Part shown: positions 38,092-46,832 of the stretch, one piece after another | Layout: every line of letters starts with the position of its first letter | How positions within the stretch are numbered: position 1 is the first letter of the stretch | NCBI RefSeq assembly: GCF_003185655.1 | Contig: NZ_QHJQ01000011.1 | Coordinates: 35,444 to 99,443, forward strand | Length of the DNA stretch: 64,000 bases | Direction: 5' to 3' | Source: Coraliomargarita sinensis | GTDB taxonomy: Bacteria; Verrucomicrobiota; Verrucomicrobiia; Opitutales; Coraliomargaritaceae | Made by a program: the position numbers and the translations under genes | The notes under the pieces: model-generated | The model's database searches: none | What the model was told of the DNA's origin: nothing | The model's input: only the letters and a program-made list of their open reading frames with translations

Positions 38092-39237
38092 CTATACACG
38101 GGCGGTCAGTGCAACCATAAGGCTGTCAAAGCCATTGGCCCGGTCGAAGCTTTTTTCGTGTTCAATATTCGCTTTGGCCTCAATGACCTCAATGCCTTCA
38201 ATCCGTTCCGAGAGTGCCTTAAGCAAAATGCGGATAAGCAGACGGGCATGGGCTGCCCCGAGGCATAGGTGTTTGCCAAAGCCGAAGGACAAATGCGGAT
38301 TGGGTTTGCGGGCGAGATCGATCGTCTCCGGATCGTCAAAGACCGCCTCGTCGAAATTAGCGGGTGCCCATCCCAGGCCGATCCGTTCGCCGGCCTTAAC
38401 CGGAGTTCCCAGCACGTTGGTATCGACGGGGCAGACGCGGCCGATTTGCGTCAGAGGCATGTAGGCACGGATGAACTCTTCCGTGGCGTGAATCAGTCGT
38501 TTCGGTTCTTCGCGCAGAAAGCTGAGTTGGCTCGGATGCTCGTTGAAGTAGGCGATGATGGAAGAGACGTTGTGGATGATTGTGTCGCGCCCGCCGGCAA
38601 AAGTGAGGTTGCCGAAGCCCAGCATTTCCTCGCGTGTGAGTGGACGCCCCTGGAAGTTTGCCTGTACCAATGCGGAGAAAAAGTCCTCACCGGGTTTTTT
38701 TTCAGCGCGGTCAAACTGTTCATTGAGGTAATCCTCCAGGACGATGCCCTTTTTAAATGTGCCTCCTTCGCCGCGAAAGACGTGAACGCCCCAATCGATC
38801 CAAGTGTTCGCTTCGCTCTCGGGCACCTTGAGTAGATAAGTGAGTGCCCGGGATTGGTAAGGTAGTGCGAGTTCGCCCACCACCTCCAGTGTTTCCTTCT
38901 TCAGGGCATGATCGAGCAAGTCATTGATCAAGGATTCGACGCGGGCAATATACTCCGGTTCTTTGGCTTGCTGGAAAAAAGGGTTAACGATGGCGCGCCA
39001 TTCGGTGTGCTCTGGTGGATCGGTCTCGATGGGGAGCTGGCGAATACTGCGGACTTTTTCTTCTGAAGGGATGGGCACGCGGAAGGGCGCATCGGAGCTG
39101 TAGGTCTGCCAGTCCTTGGCGGCAGCCCGCACATCGCCATGGCGCAAAATCATGGTGATATCCTCGCCATGAAAGGGGCATTTCATGACCGGGCCTGCGC
39201 GGCGGGCTTCGCGGAATGGGTCGGGCACGTCCTGCAT
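38092..39237 (-). CDS. Bacterial cytochrome P450
   Basis: 381 residues, a soluble class-I type without a membrane anchor. The heme-thiolate cysteine is C325 in FGFGKHLCLGAAHARLL, the oxygen-activating I-helix motif is AGGRDT at 214-219 (with Arg in place of the usual acidic residue before Asp) and the ExxR motif is E254-R257. No ferredoxin or ferredoxin reductase gene is in the window, so electron partners come from elsewhere. Its position between a sulfatase and a Gfo/Idh oxidoreductase suggests sugar chemistry, for example O-demethylation as known for P450s acting on 6-O-methyl-galactose in marine Bacteroidota. That role is inference. Confidence 0.93.
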   Translation of the reverse strand: MQDVPDPFREARRAGPVMKCPFHGEDITMILRHGDVRAAAKDWQTYSSDAPFRVPIPSEEKVRSIRQLPIETDPPEHTEWRAIVNPFFQQAKEPEYIARVESLINDLLDHALKKETLEVVGELALPYQSRALTYLLKVPESEANTWIDWGVHVFRGEGGTFKKGIVLEDYLNEQFDRAEKKPGEDFFSALVQANFQGRPLTREEMLGFGNLTFAGGRDTIIHNVSSIIAYFNEHPSQLSFLREEPKRLIHATEEFIRAYMPLTQIGRVCPVDTNVLGTPVKAGERIGLGWAPANFDEAVFDDPETIDLARKPNPHLSFGFGKHLCLGAAHARLLIRILLKALSERIEGIEVIEAKANIEHEKSFDRANGFDSLMVALTARV

Positions 39238-39285
39238 TAAAGTAGCTGTATGTTATTTAAGTTTACTTGCGAGAGAGTATCTCTC

Positions 39286-40650
39286 CTAAGCCGTTTCGCC
39301 GTATTCCCATCCTTCGCGGACCGGTTCTTTGATCCATGCGTCAAGTTCAGGTTGGCCCTTCACTTTCATGTTCTCTTTATCCCACTCGATCGTCTTCCCG
39401 CTGCGTTGGGCGAGGGCCCCAAGCAGGACCATTTCCGTGAGTGGCGCAGCGTAGTCGAAAGGCGAGCCGGGCTCGGGGCCGCCCTTGATCGCGGTAAACC
39501 ATTCTTCGACCGGTCCTCTGCCGCCGCTGGGCAGGCGCTCTATGCCGGAGATCTTGTCGCGCAGTTCACGGCGGCGTTCTTCCGGAATGATACGCGGGCT
39601 GCGTGGGCGCATTCCCGGGTGCATCAATGTGTTCCTGGAACCGATCATGAACATGCCGCCTTCTTCCGGGAGTGGCTTGTCGGCCGGCCAACCGTCCGGC
39701 TTGGGCACGTCGTAGCCTCTTTCGTACCACTTCAGCGTGACAGGTGGCTTCTTGCCCCGAGCAGGAAAATGATAAGTCACCAGCGAGCTCATGGTAATGT
39801 AATCCGGATGCGGGGGCGTCTCGCGTTCGATTTCGACCTTGGTCGGCATGTCCAGATCGAGAGCCCAGAAGGGTGCATCAAAGGTATGGCAACCGATGTC
39901 GCCCAAGGACCCTACGCCATAGTCCCACCATCCGCGCCAGCGGGTGGGCACGTAGGCCCGGCTGAACTCGCGCCGCGCTGCTACGGGCCCCTGCCAGAGA
40001 TCCCAATCGAGTGTGTCGGGAACTTCGTTGCCGGGTGGCGGAAAGCTGGACGGTGGCACAAACCAGGGGCCAGTGGGCCGGTTTGTCCAGGTGACCACTT
40101 CTTTGACATCGCCGAGTAGATCGGCATCATACCACTCCTTGATCCGTCGCATGCCCTCCATGCAGTGCCCCTGATTACCCATTTGGGTGACGACGCCGGC
40201 TTCTGTCGCGGCTTTTTGCAGCATTCGGCACTGCCAGATATTGTGGGCCAGTGGCTTTTGCACGAAGACGTGTTTGCCGCGTTCGATGGCAGCCATGGCG
40301 ATGGGGAAGTGGGTATGATCCGGAGTGGAGATGGCGACGGCGTCGATTTGGTCGCCCATCTTGTCAAGCATGACCCGGAAGTCCTTGAAGCGTGGAAGGT
40401 TGGGGTGGTTACCCAGTGCGCGGGAGGCCCGCGCAAAGTCCACATCGCAGATCGCGACGAGATTCTCCATGTCGCGTGCGCGGCGGTAGGCGTAGCCGCC
40501 CATTCCGCCGGCGCCAACTACGGCGACGTTGATCTTATTGTTGGCCGACTCGCCAGCCCGGGCGATAGAGAAGAGGGGCAGCGAGCAGACACCTGCGGCA
40601 GCGGAGGTTTTCAGGAAACGACGTCGGGATAGGGAATGCATATTATCCAT
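39286..40650 (-). CDS. Gfo/Idh/MocA oxidoreductase with Tat signal
   Basis: 454 residues from the ATG at 40650. A twin-arginine signal (SRRRFLKTSAAAG) at 7-20 predicts export of the folded, cofactor-loaded protein. The Rossmann motif VAVVGAGGMGGYAYRR begins near residue 43, STPDHTHFPIAMAA follows, and the usual EKP is QKP (FVQKPLAHN), typical of the large PVC subgroup. It probably oxidises or isomerises a sugar with NAD(P) bound. The P450 lies 48 nt downstream and the DUF3445 gene 64 nt upstream on the same strand, so all three likely belong to one transcript. Confidence 0.92.
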   Translation of the reverse strand: MDNMHSLSRRRFLKTSAAAGVCSLPLFSIARAGESANNKINVAVVGAGGMGGYAYRRARDMENLVAICDVDFARASRALGNHPNLPRFKDFRVMLDKMGDQIDAVAISTPDHTHFPIAMAAIERGKHVFVQKPLAHNIWQCRMLQKAATEAGVVTQMGNQGHCMEGMRRIKEWYDADLLGDVKEVVTWTNRPTGPWFVPPSSFPPPGNEVPDTLDWDLWQGPVAARREFSRAYVPTRWRGWWDYGVGSLGDIGCHTFDAPFWALDLDMPTKVEIERETPPHPDYITMSSLVTYHFPARGKKPPVTLKWYERGYDVPKPDGWPADKPLPEEGGMFMIGSRNTLMHPGMRPRSPRIIPEERRRELRDKISGIERLPSGGRGPVEEWFTAIKGGPEPGSPFDYAAPLTEMVLLGALAQRSGKTIEWDKENMKVKGQPELDAWIKEPVREGWEYGETA

Positions 40651-40714
40651 AGGTAACGAGGGTCGATAGGCTGTCACTATCTCGGTAGCCGATCAACCGA
40701 TTAAGTTCCGAAAT

Positions 40715-41512
40715 TCAGCTTGCTGCCTGCATCTGCTCGGCGAGGGAGTCCCGGTAGTGAAGCATGCCCTTATAGTCGGCGACATCATCCGGCATGCTGC
40801 GGATGGTTTCGGCCAAATTATTCCAAGTCTGCGGATGCTTGCGGATCGACTCAAATGGCACTGTTTCGATACGTATGGCCATGATGATCCCGTAATTGAC
40901 GGAGGTGAAGAGTTGGTGCTCCAGCCGTAGATATAAATCTTCCACTGCGGTGTCTTGGTTTGGCCGGGGCCGCTTGAGGTCCGGATGGTAGTCCAGTTCG
41001 TCGGTCAGGGTAATACTCCAGTTTTCCCGGTAGAATGATTTGCCTGATGGAATACTGCGCAGGAAGCGGTCAATGTGCTGGCCGATTTTTTCGTTAAGCT
41101 TGGGGACGGCGGCGTGTACTTCGTGAACCGGTTTGCCTAGAGTTCGGTTTAAACTCCAGGAGGAAGGCATGCAGACGCTGCCGGCTAGAAATGCGAGGGA
41201 TGATCCATCGACCAAAAGAATGTCGGGCTCTAATTGCAGACTGAGAGAGCGCAGGTCATGCGGATGTGCATCCTTACGGGAAAGGATGCCCCATGATACG
41301 GCTTGCTCGTACAGTCGTCTGACGAGTGGCTTCGCGTCCTCGCATTCGGCGAGATATCGCGATGAATCAGATTTGAGGACATTTCTTTTGTGCTCGAGAA
41401 TGCGTGGTCCTTCCGGAGTCGGTGAGAAGAAATCACGGGCCTGGCCAGTCCGTATGCGGAATGACCAGTCAAAGCCCTTGTTATTGAATGTGCGTTGCCA
41501 GGGCTTCGGCAT
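40715..41512 (-). CDS. Heme-dependent oxidative N-demethylase family protein (DUF3445)
   Basis: 265 residues, no signal peptide. It matches the DUF3445 family: the CMPSSWSLNRTLGKPVHEVH segment corresponds to the family's conserved Pro-Ser-x-Trp and Lys-x-Gly-x3-Val-x2-Val-His pattern, and RLEHQLFTSVNYGIIMAIRI to its RxExQ region. The best studied member, a PAS-fold heme enzyme from Pseudomonas, oxidatively demethylates small methylamines. The real substrate here is unknown. Its place beside a P450 and a Gfo/Idh oxidoreductase makes removal of a methyl group from a methylated sugar or amine derivative a reasonable guess. Confidence 0.75.
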   Translation of the reverse strand: MPKPWQRTFNNKGFDWSFRIRTGQARDFFSPTPEGPRILEHKRNVLKSDSSRYLAECEDAKPLVRRLYEQAVSWGILSRKDAHPHDLRSLSLQLEPDILLVDGSSLAFLAGSVCMPSSWSLNRTLGKPVHEVHAAVPKLNEKIGQHIDRFLRSIPSGKSFYRENWSITLTDELDYHPDLKRPRPNQDTAVEDLYLRLEHQLFTSVNYGIIMAIRIETVPFESIRKHPQTWNNLAETIRSMPDDVADYKGMLHYRDSLAEQMQAAS

Positions 41513-41564
41513 GATGTTTTGAGCGCTGTCTGAGATAGACTGTAGGAATCAGGATTCCACCAGA

Positions 41565-43067
41565 TTATTCAAAGGAAAACCTTACTTTCTCGATCAATGG
41601 CGAGGCGTTGTTCTCCGTGGTGTCGGTCACCTTGAACTCAAAGCAGAAGCCGTAGCCCTCCGGTAGTTGGCTGAGATCCAGTGCTGCGGGCTTTCGGCTG
41701 ATTTGTTTGGCAAAGCCGGGGATGTGATCGTAGTTCTCCTTCACTTCCTGCCAGTCAGACCAATAGTCGATTTGGCCATTGCCCGTCGTATCGACAGCGA
41801 CACGAGTCTCGACACGCTCGACCCACGGGCCCGGGCTGACGAAATCGTTTTTTGTCTGTGTGAGCAGATAAAATTGCCCTTCGGCGAAACCAATGTCCGG
41901 GTCCGGGTGGCCCGAGCCGATATTGCCGCAGAAAGCAAATGGTTGATCGATGTCGGAAGCGGTGAACCAGGCAACGCTCATCTCCTGTCGCTTGCGTGTT
42001 TCTGCGGGGTGAAAATCTCCGAAGAGGTAGTACTGTCCACCGATACTGATGGCGGCCCAATCGCCAAAGGCATTCTGCTCGGGTTCGTGGACCTCGTAGC
42101 GGGCAAAGGCGCGCTTTTGCCCTGGCTTTTGGGGATAATTGGCGGGGTCATCCTTGTGCCAGTGAGGGTGGGCAAATTCCTTGAAGACTCCGGTCGGTTC
42201 GGTACGAACGTCCACCGCAGGCGGCAGAATCTTAAAATCGGAAAGCCCGTCATCGCTAACGGCGTGACCCGCCAAGGGGGAATCCCAGGAGTGCTTGCTG
42301 GCATCGATCGGGCTCCAGTTTTCGTAGATCAGGTGGAACTTGCCGTCCAGGTCGCGGATGATGGTACAATCGGAACCATCCGAGGGGTCTTTAAAGGCCA
42401 TGCCCATGTCCTCGCCTGGTTTGCCATCAAACAGATCCTCATCCACGTAGACGTGAGGGTCCTGGTCGTTGGGGAAGTCGTAATAAATGTAGAGTTTCCC
42501 GTCGTAATATTCTGCCGTTGTTGTCCACTTTGCCCGGCGGTTGGTGACTTGGCCATGGTGCACCCAGTGCTTCATGTCTTTGCTCTGCCAAGCGTGATAG
42601 CCGCCGCCGGTATGGCCCGAAAAAGCACCCGGAGCGGCGAAGACATTTCCCACTTCCGTGGTCTTCAGCGGAATGTCGAAGCCTTTGAGCGAAGCGTCCG
42701 TTCCTTCACTAGCTCCCGCTTCGTTGAGCCCGAAGGCCCAGTAATTATCAGGGCCCAGACTTAAGAAGACCGGGGCATCCCCCAAGCTGCTTGGGAGCAC
42801 TTTTTCGACAGGTTGCCAGTTTAACCAAAGCGGTGCCTGATAGAAGGTGATTGTTTGGGCGGAAACCTTATGGGGGAATCTTTTTAGGATACTTCGAAAT
42901 CGACCCGTTTTGCCGTCGGGTTTGGCAATGCCACCAAGAATGTCAATCCCCTCGCTTTCCGCTTTGGCTGCATGCCACCCCAAAGTGCTTTCAATCTGCC
43001 AGATCTCAGCGGATCGAACTGTGTTTAAAGAAAGAAGGAGAATCGAAATCAACAAACAGTGTTTCAT
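41565..43067 (-). CDS. Secreted beta-propeller protein, possible glycoside hydrolase
   Basis: 500 residues with a signal peptide (MKHCLLISILLLSLNTVRS). The body has the repeating aromatic/acidic pattern of five-bladed propeller hydrolases (GH43/GH32/GH117 fold): YHAWQSKDMKHWVHHG, YYDGKLYIYYDFPNDQDP, IIRDLDGKFHLIYENWSP, GGQYYLFGDFHP and GQFYLLTQTKND. Acidic residues in these blades could form an active site, but I cannot assign a family. The C-terminal ~100 residues form a beta domain ending in VRFSFE. Its position between a sulfatase and the demethylase gene implies action on the same polysaccharide. Confidence 0.6.
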   Translation of the reverse strand: MKHCLLISILLLSLNTVRSAEIWQIESTLGWHAAKAESEGIDILGGIAKPDGKTGRFRSILKRFPHKVSAQTITFYQAPLWLNWQPVEKVLPSSLGDAPVFLSLGPDNYWAFGLNEAGASEGTDASLKGFDIPLKTTEVGNVFAAPGAFSGHTGGGYHAWQSKDMKHWVHHGQVTNRRAKWTTTAEYYDGKLYIYYDFPNDQDPHVYVDEDLFDGKPGEDMGMAFKDPSDGSDCTIIRDLDGKFHLIYENWSPIDASKHSWDSPLAGHAVSDDGLSDFKILPPAVDVRTEPTGVFKEFAHPHWHKDDPANYPQKPGQKRAFARYEVHEPEQNAFGDWAAISIGGQYYLFGDFHPAETRKRQEMSVAWFTASDIDQPFAFCGNIGSGHPDPDIGFAEGQFYLLTQTKNDFVSPGPWVERVETRVAVDTTGNGQIDYWSDWQEVKENYDHIPGFAKQISRKPAALDLSQLPEGYGFCFEFKVTDTTENNASPLIEKVRFSFE

Positions 43068-43169
43068 TATTCTGTAAGAAGTAAGCTCTCTGGTTAAAAG
43101 GGTCGTCTAAAGATGAATTGGAGGGTTATTTTATTTGCATCAGTCATTACAAATGGTGACTTCTTGACT

Positions 43170-44540
43170 TCAGTAGTCCTCTCCACGGTTGCTTGCCGCG
43201 CATGACGCTTGCCAGGTTTGCAGGTCGTGGATCATTTGCTCCAGCACCTCCGGTTGTTTTTCGGAAATGTCGGTCGTCTCCGCAGGATCGAAAATCAGAT
43301 CGTAGAGGGCGTAGGTTTTACCACCATCCTTGCTATAGACTTTGTAGCGGTTGCCAGTGAGAGAGAGTTGTTGCCTGGATTCAAAAGCCATGGGGCTGGG
43401 CCGCTGCGTTACCTTAGCGCGAATCAAAGGCAACAGGCTGACACCGTCGTAGGGGCGTGCCAGTGCTTCAGGCATTCGGTATCCCAATGCATCCAAAATT
43501 GTTGGAAAATAGTCGCTTGTATTGGCCGGGAAATCGACACGGCGAGCTTCCTTAATCATGGCAGGCCAAACCAGTAAGCCCGGGACGCGTACGCCACCTT
43601 CATACAAACTACGTTTTCGCCCGCGTAAGCCGCCGGTTCTTCCGGGGTCGCTGTCATTGCCTTCTGGTCCATTGTCCGAACAGAACCAGAGCATGGTATT
43701 TTTCGACACACCGAGTGATTCAAGCTCGGCGCGAAGTCGTCCCATTTGTTCGTCCATCGCGGTCAGGCAACCGTAGTAGTCCCCATGCTCCTCGTAGCCG
43801 TCCGTATAGGGTGGAGCCGAGACGACCGGGAGGTGCGGGGTATGAAACCAAATGACAGTGAAAAAGGGGATACCCGCTTCGCTTTGTTTTCGTATAAAAG
43901 GTAGCGCGCGATCCATGATCAGCTTGGAGTCATCGCCCGAGATTTCAGTAGGAGGCACCATCTCGCCGGGGCCGGTCCAGTAGCGGGTGCCATATTTCTC
44001 ATAGTCGCCCTCTTTCCAATAGGTGGGTACTTTAGCCTCTGTGGAGAAGCAGCTATCGAAGCCGTTTTCCCAAGGCGGGGAATATTCATCCAAGTTGTCC
44101 GGGCCGCCGCGATTGGAATCCTTAATTTTCGTCGTGAGTGTCCCCAGGTGCCACTTGCCAAAGTGGCCGGTCGCGTAACCATTGCGCTTTAATATCTCAG
44201 CCAAGGTCATTTCCTCCGCTTTCATGCTTCCAACATTCGCATAAAAAATCCCGTAGCGGTAGGGATGACGACCGGTGAGCGCACTGCCCCGGGTCGGTGA
44301 GCAAACCGGTGCCGCCGAATAAAAGCGATCAAAGCGAAGCCCTTCGGCAGCCATCCGGTCGAGATGCGGCGTCCGTAAGACGGGGTGGCCGTTGTAGGCC
44401 GTATCGCCCCAGCCCTGGTCGTCCGTCATGCAGAGGATGACGTTTGGGGGTGATGACTGTGGCAAAGAAAATGCCGATATCGCGCCGCTGCAGAGCAGTA
44501 GGGCGATACCGGCATATTTGGAAATCACAGAAGCCTGCAT
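43170..44540 (-). CDS. Secreted sulfatase, first gene of the leftward cluster
   Basis: 456 residues with a hydrophobic signal (~8-27). The formylglycine cysteine is C80 in CSPTR, the metal pair D40/D41 lies in MTDDQGWGD, and GKWHLG and FCSDNGPEGNDSD follow. The sequence is closest in style to arylsulfatase A/N-acetylgalactosamine-6-sulfatase types. It is the 5'-most gene of a seven-gene leftward set (sulfatase, propeller protein, DUF3445, Gfo/Idh, P450, sulfatase, acetylesterase). The upstream neighbour htpG reads the same way and ends 25 nt before it, with no obvious terminator between them. Confidence 0.94.
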   Translation of the reverse strand: MQASVISKYAGIALLLCSGAISAFSLPQSSPPNVILCMTDDQGWGDTAYNGHPVLRTPHLDRMAAEGLRFDRFYSAAPVCSPTRGSALTGRHPYRYGIFYANVGSMKAEEMTLAEILKRNGYATGHFGKWHLGTLTTKIKDSNRGGPDNLDEYSPPWENGFDSCFSTEAKVPTYWKEGDYEKYGTRYWTGPGEMVPPTEISGDDSKLIMDRALPFIRKQSEAGIPFFTVIWFHTPHLPVVSAPPYTDGYEEHGDYYGCLTAMDEQMGRLRAELESLGVSKNTMLWFCSDNGPEGNDSDPGRTGGLRGRKRSLYEGGVRVPGLLVWPAMIKEARRVDFPANTSDYFPTILDALGYRMPEALARPYDGVSLLPLIRAKVTQRPSPMAFESRQQLSLTGNRYKVYSKDGGKTYALYDLIFDPAETTDISEKQPEVLEQMIHDLQTWQASCAASNRGEDY

Positions 44541-44565
44541 GCCATTAAGGCTGTCAGGCTAATAA

Positions 44566-46443
44566 TTATTTTGCACTCACTTTTTCCAGGATCTCGTAAT
44601 TGCGCTGGAGCATGGCGCTGGGGTCTTCCAGCAGACCGGCGGCGACGCGGGCATTGTCGAGAAGCTGCCGGCTGATGAGGGTGGCGAGTTCGCCATCGGA
44701 ATCGCGAAGTCCGGCAAGGTTCTTCACCAGCGGGTGGCGCGGGTTGACCTGCAGCTTGACCGGTGGTTCGCCGCCCATATCCGGGCCGCCTGCCTTTTGT
44801 TGCATCGCCTTCATCATCTTGCGCATTTGCGCGGTCATCATCTTGTCGGCGTTGACAATCATGGCCGGGCTGCCGACGAGGCGCTCGCTGGTGGTGACTT
44901 CGCTGACTTCATCGCCCAGCTTTTCTTTGATGAAGGAGCAGAGGGCTTCGGAGTCTTCCTTAGCCAGTGCTTCCGGCTTGTCGGTATCGGTTTCCGGGGA
45001 AATCGCATCCAGGTCGATGTCGTCGCTGTCGGCTGAGACAAAGTTCTTCTCTTCGAACGCGCGGGCGTGATTCATCACGAACTCATCGATCGGCTCGTAG
45101 AGATAGAGCACTTCGATATTGCGGGCCTTGAAGGCCTCGAAGTAGGGGCCGGATTCGATGGCGCTTCGGCTTGGCCCGGAGAGATAGTAAATTTCCTTTT
45201 GTCCTTCCGGCGCACGGCTCAGGTAGTCGGACAAGCTAGTTGTCTTACCTTCCTCGGTGTAGGAGGATTCGAAGCGAAGCAGCTTGAGCAGCTGGTCGCG
45301 GTGGGTGAAGTCGGTGGTCACGCCTTCCTTGAGGAAGAGGCCGAAGTTTTGCCAGAAGTCGTCGTAAACCTCAGGCTCCTTCTTCGCCTTTTCTTCAAGG
45401 GTCTTGAGGAAGCGCTTGGTCAGGACCTTGTTGAGTTTCTGGATCAGCGAGCTGTCCTGCATCGACTCGCGGGAAATGTTGAGCGGCAGGTCGGCACTGT
45501 CCACGACACCGCGAACGAAGCGCAACCATTCCGGCAGCAGATTTTTCGGATCGCTGTCGATCAGGACTTTGCGGCAATAGAGTGCCACCCCGGGCTCCAT
45601 GCGCCCAAAGCCAAAACCTTCCATGTTTTCGGTGGGGGCAAAGAGGATACTGTTGATTTCAAGCGGGGCGTCGGCGGAAAAATGCAGCCAGAAGCGCGGA
45701 TCGTCGAAGGCGTTGGCTTGAAACTTGTAGAACTCCTTGTATTCCTCGTCGGTAATCTCGCTCTTATTCTTGAGCCAGAGCGCGCCCACGGTGTTGAGCT
45801 CCTCGCCCTCAACCTTGACCGGGAACTGCACAAAGGCGGAATACTTTTTAATGATTGCTTCGATCCGGTCTTTTTTGGCGAACTCTTTGTATTCTTCCTT
45901 GAGTTTGATGACGATACGGGTGCCGCGGCGCTCACCTTCGACCGTATCGATCTCGTAGGCACCGGAACCGTCGCTGGACCAGCGGAGGCATTCGCCATCC
46001 TTGTGCCAGCTGCGGGTATAGACATCGACCTTCTCGGCGACCATGAAGACAGAGTAGAATCCGACACCGAATTGGCCGATCAGGTTTTCGTTTTTCTCGC
46101 CGGATTCCTTGAGTGCGTTCAGAAAGGCTTTCGAACCGGAGTGGGCGATGGTACCGAGGTTCTCAATCAACTCATCGTGGGTCATGCCGATCCCGAAGTC
46201 GCGGATGGTGACTTCGCCGGATTCTTCGTCGGCAGTGACCTGAATTTCCAGGTCCAGGTCGGCATCGAAGATTTCTTTCTCCGTGAGTTGCGTGTGGCGC
46301 AGTTTCTCAGTGGCATCCGAAGCGTTGGAGACCAGTTCACGGACGAAGATTTCTTTGTCCGTGTAGAGTGAGTGGACGACGATATCGAGGACTTGCTTGA
46401 CCTCGGCTTGGAATTCGTGGCGTTCAGGTGCTTGTGTGCTCAT
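44566..46443 (-). CDS. htpG: Molecular chaperone HtpG (Hsp90)
   Basis: 625 residues, full length. The ATPase domain contains [36 protein letters not shown] and [18 protein letters not shown]. The middle domain has [13 protein letters not shown], and the C-terminal dimerisation domain follows, ending at LEKVSAK. HtpG is the cytoplasmic Hsp90 that remodels client proteins under heat or oxidative stress. A possible housekeeping promoter lies 35-62 nt upstream. No CIRCE element is seen in the leader. The end of the gene is close to the polysaccharide cluster, probably by chance. Confidence 0.97.
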   Translation of the reverse strand: MSTQAPERHEFQAEVKQVLDIVVHSLYTDKEIFVRELVSNASDATEKLRHTQLTEKEIFDADLDLEIQVTADEESGEVTIRDFGIGMTHDELIENLGTIAHSGSKAFLNALKESGEKNENLIGQFGVGFYSVFMVAEKVDVYTRSWHKDGECLRWSSDGSGAYEIDTVEGERRGTRIVIKLKEEYKEFAKKDRIEAIIKKYSAFVQFPVKVEGEELNTVGALWLKNKSEITDEEYKEFYKFQANAFDDPRFWLHFSADAPLEINSILFAPTENMEGFGFGRMEPGVALYCRKVLIDSDPKNLLPEWLRFVRGVVDSADLPLNISRESMQDSSLIQKLNKVLTKRFLKTLEEKAKKEPEVYDDFWQNFGLFLKEGVTTDFTHRDQLLKLLRFESSYTEEGKTTSLSDYLSRAPEGQKEIYYLSGPSRSAIESGPYFEAFKARNIEVLYLYEPIDEFVMNHARAFEEKNFVSADSDDIDLDAISPETDTDKPEALAKEDSEALCSFIKEKLGDEVSEVTTSERLVGSPAMIVNADKMMTAQMRKMMKAMQQKAGGPDMGGEPPVKLQVNPRHPLVKNLAGLRDSDGELATLISRQLLDNARVAAGLLEDPSAMLQRNYEILEKVSAK

Positions 46444-46477
46444 GATTGGATTGGATTTCTAGAGAAGAAAAGACGGG

Positions 46478-46505
46478 AAATTAGAAGGACTTGAGTAAAA
46501 ATCAA
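46478..46505 (-). promoter_or_regulatory. Possible sigma-70-type promoter of htpG
   Basis: On the minus strand TTGATT (46505-46500) and TAATTT (46483-46478) are separated by 16 nt and lie 35 nt before the htpG start. The -35 box is weak and heat-shock control cannot be told. Confidence 0.35.
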
Positions 46506-46579
46506 GAGTTGGTGGGAGGGATGCGGGATCTGGGATGCGGTCCGGTTCGCATCGCGCCTGGTCGGGTCACTTTTCCCGG

Positions 46580-46598
46580 GCGGCGTGCTTCATGCCGC
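46580..46598. other. Stem-loop in the gap between htpG and the DUF4250 gene
   Basis: GCGGCGTG (46580-46587) pairs with CATGCCGC (46591-46598), with one G-T pair, around CTT. It lies 27 nt beyond the stop of the DUF4250 gene and could end that leftward transcript; no T tract follows. Confidence 0.4.
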
Positions 46599-46625
46599 AG
46601 ATCTCCGGACCTGCGACACTAGAAG

Positions 46626-46814
46626 TCAACGGAACTGGTTCTGTTCCGCTTGATAGTGGTAATCGGCGCTGGACAGTTTCGCCTTGAGCGACTCCACATC
46701 GATATCGTGCGAGCGGCAGAGATCCTCCAGCGAGTCCGAGTGGTTACGCAGTTCGGTGTTGACCAATCCCACCAAGAGGTGGGGATCCATGGATTCAAAC
46801 TTCGTCCAATCCAT
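46626..46814 (-). CDS. DUF4250 small protein
   Basis: 62 residues (54 if the internal ATG at 46790 is used). MDPHLLVGLVNTELRNHSDSL followed by LCRSHDID and the C-terminal YHYQAEQNQF match the DUF4250 family, a short all-helical protein of unknown function in many bacteria. It lies 18 nt after the PpiD-like gene and is likely the last gene of that leftward operon. The family ending NQF is intact, so the gene looks functional. Confidence 0.75.
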   Translation of the reverse strand: MDWTKFESMDPHLLVGLVNTELRNHSDSLEDLCRSHDIDVESLKAKLSSADYHYQAEQNQFR

Positions 46815-46832
46815 ATAATTCCGGCAGGTGGA

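Noticed and set aside
41667..42764. 365-codon open frame antisense to the propeller protein
   Set aside because: The opposite strand has a signal peptide and propeller pattern; this frame shows no domain.
45067..46371. 434-codon open frame antisense to htpG
   Set aside because: Shadow of htpG produced by GC-rich third positions.
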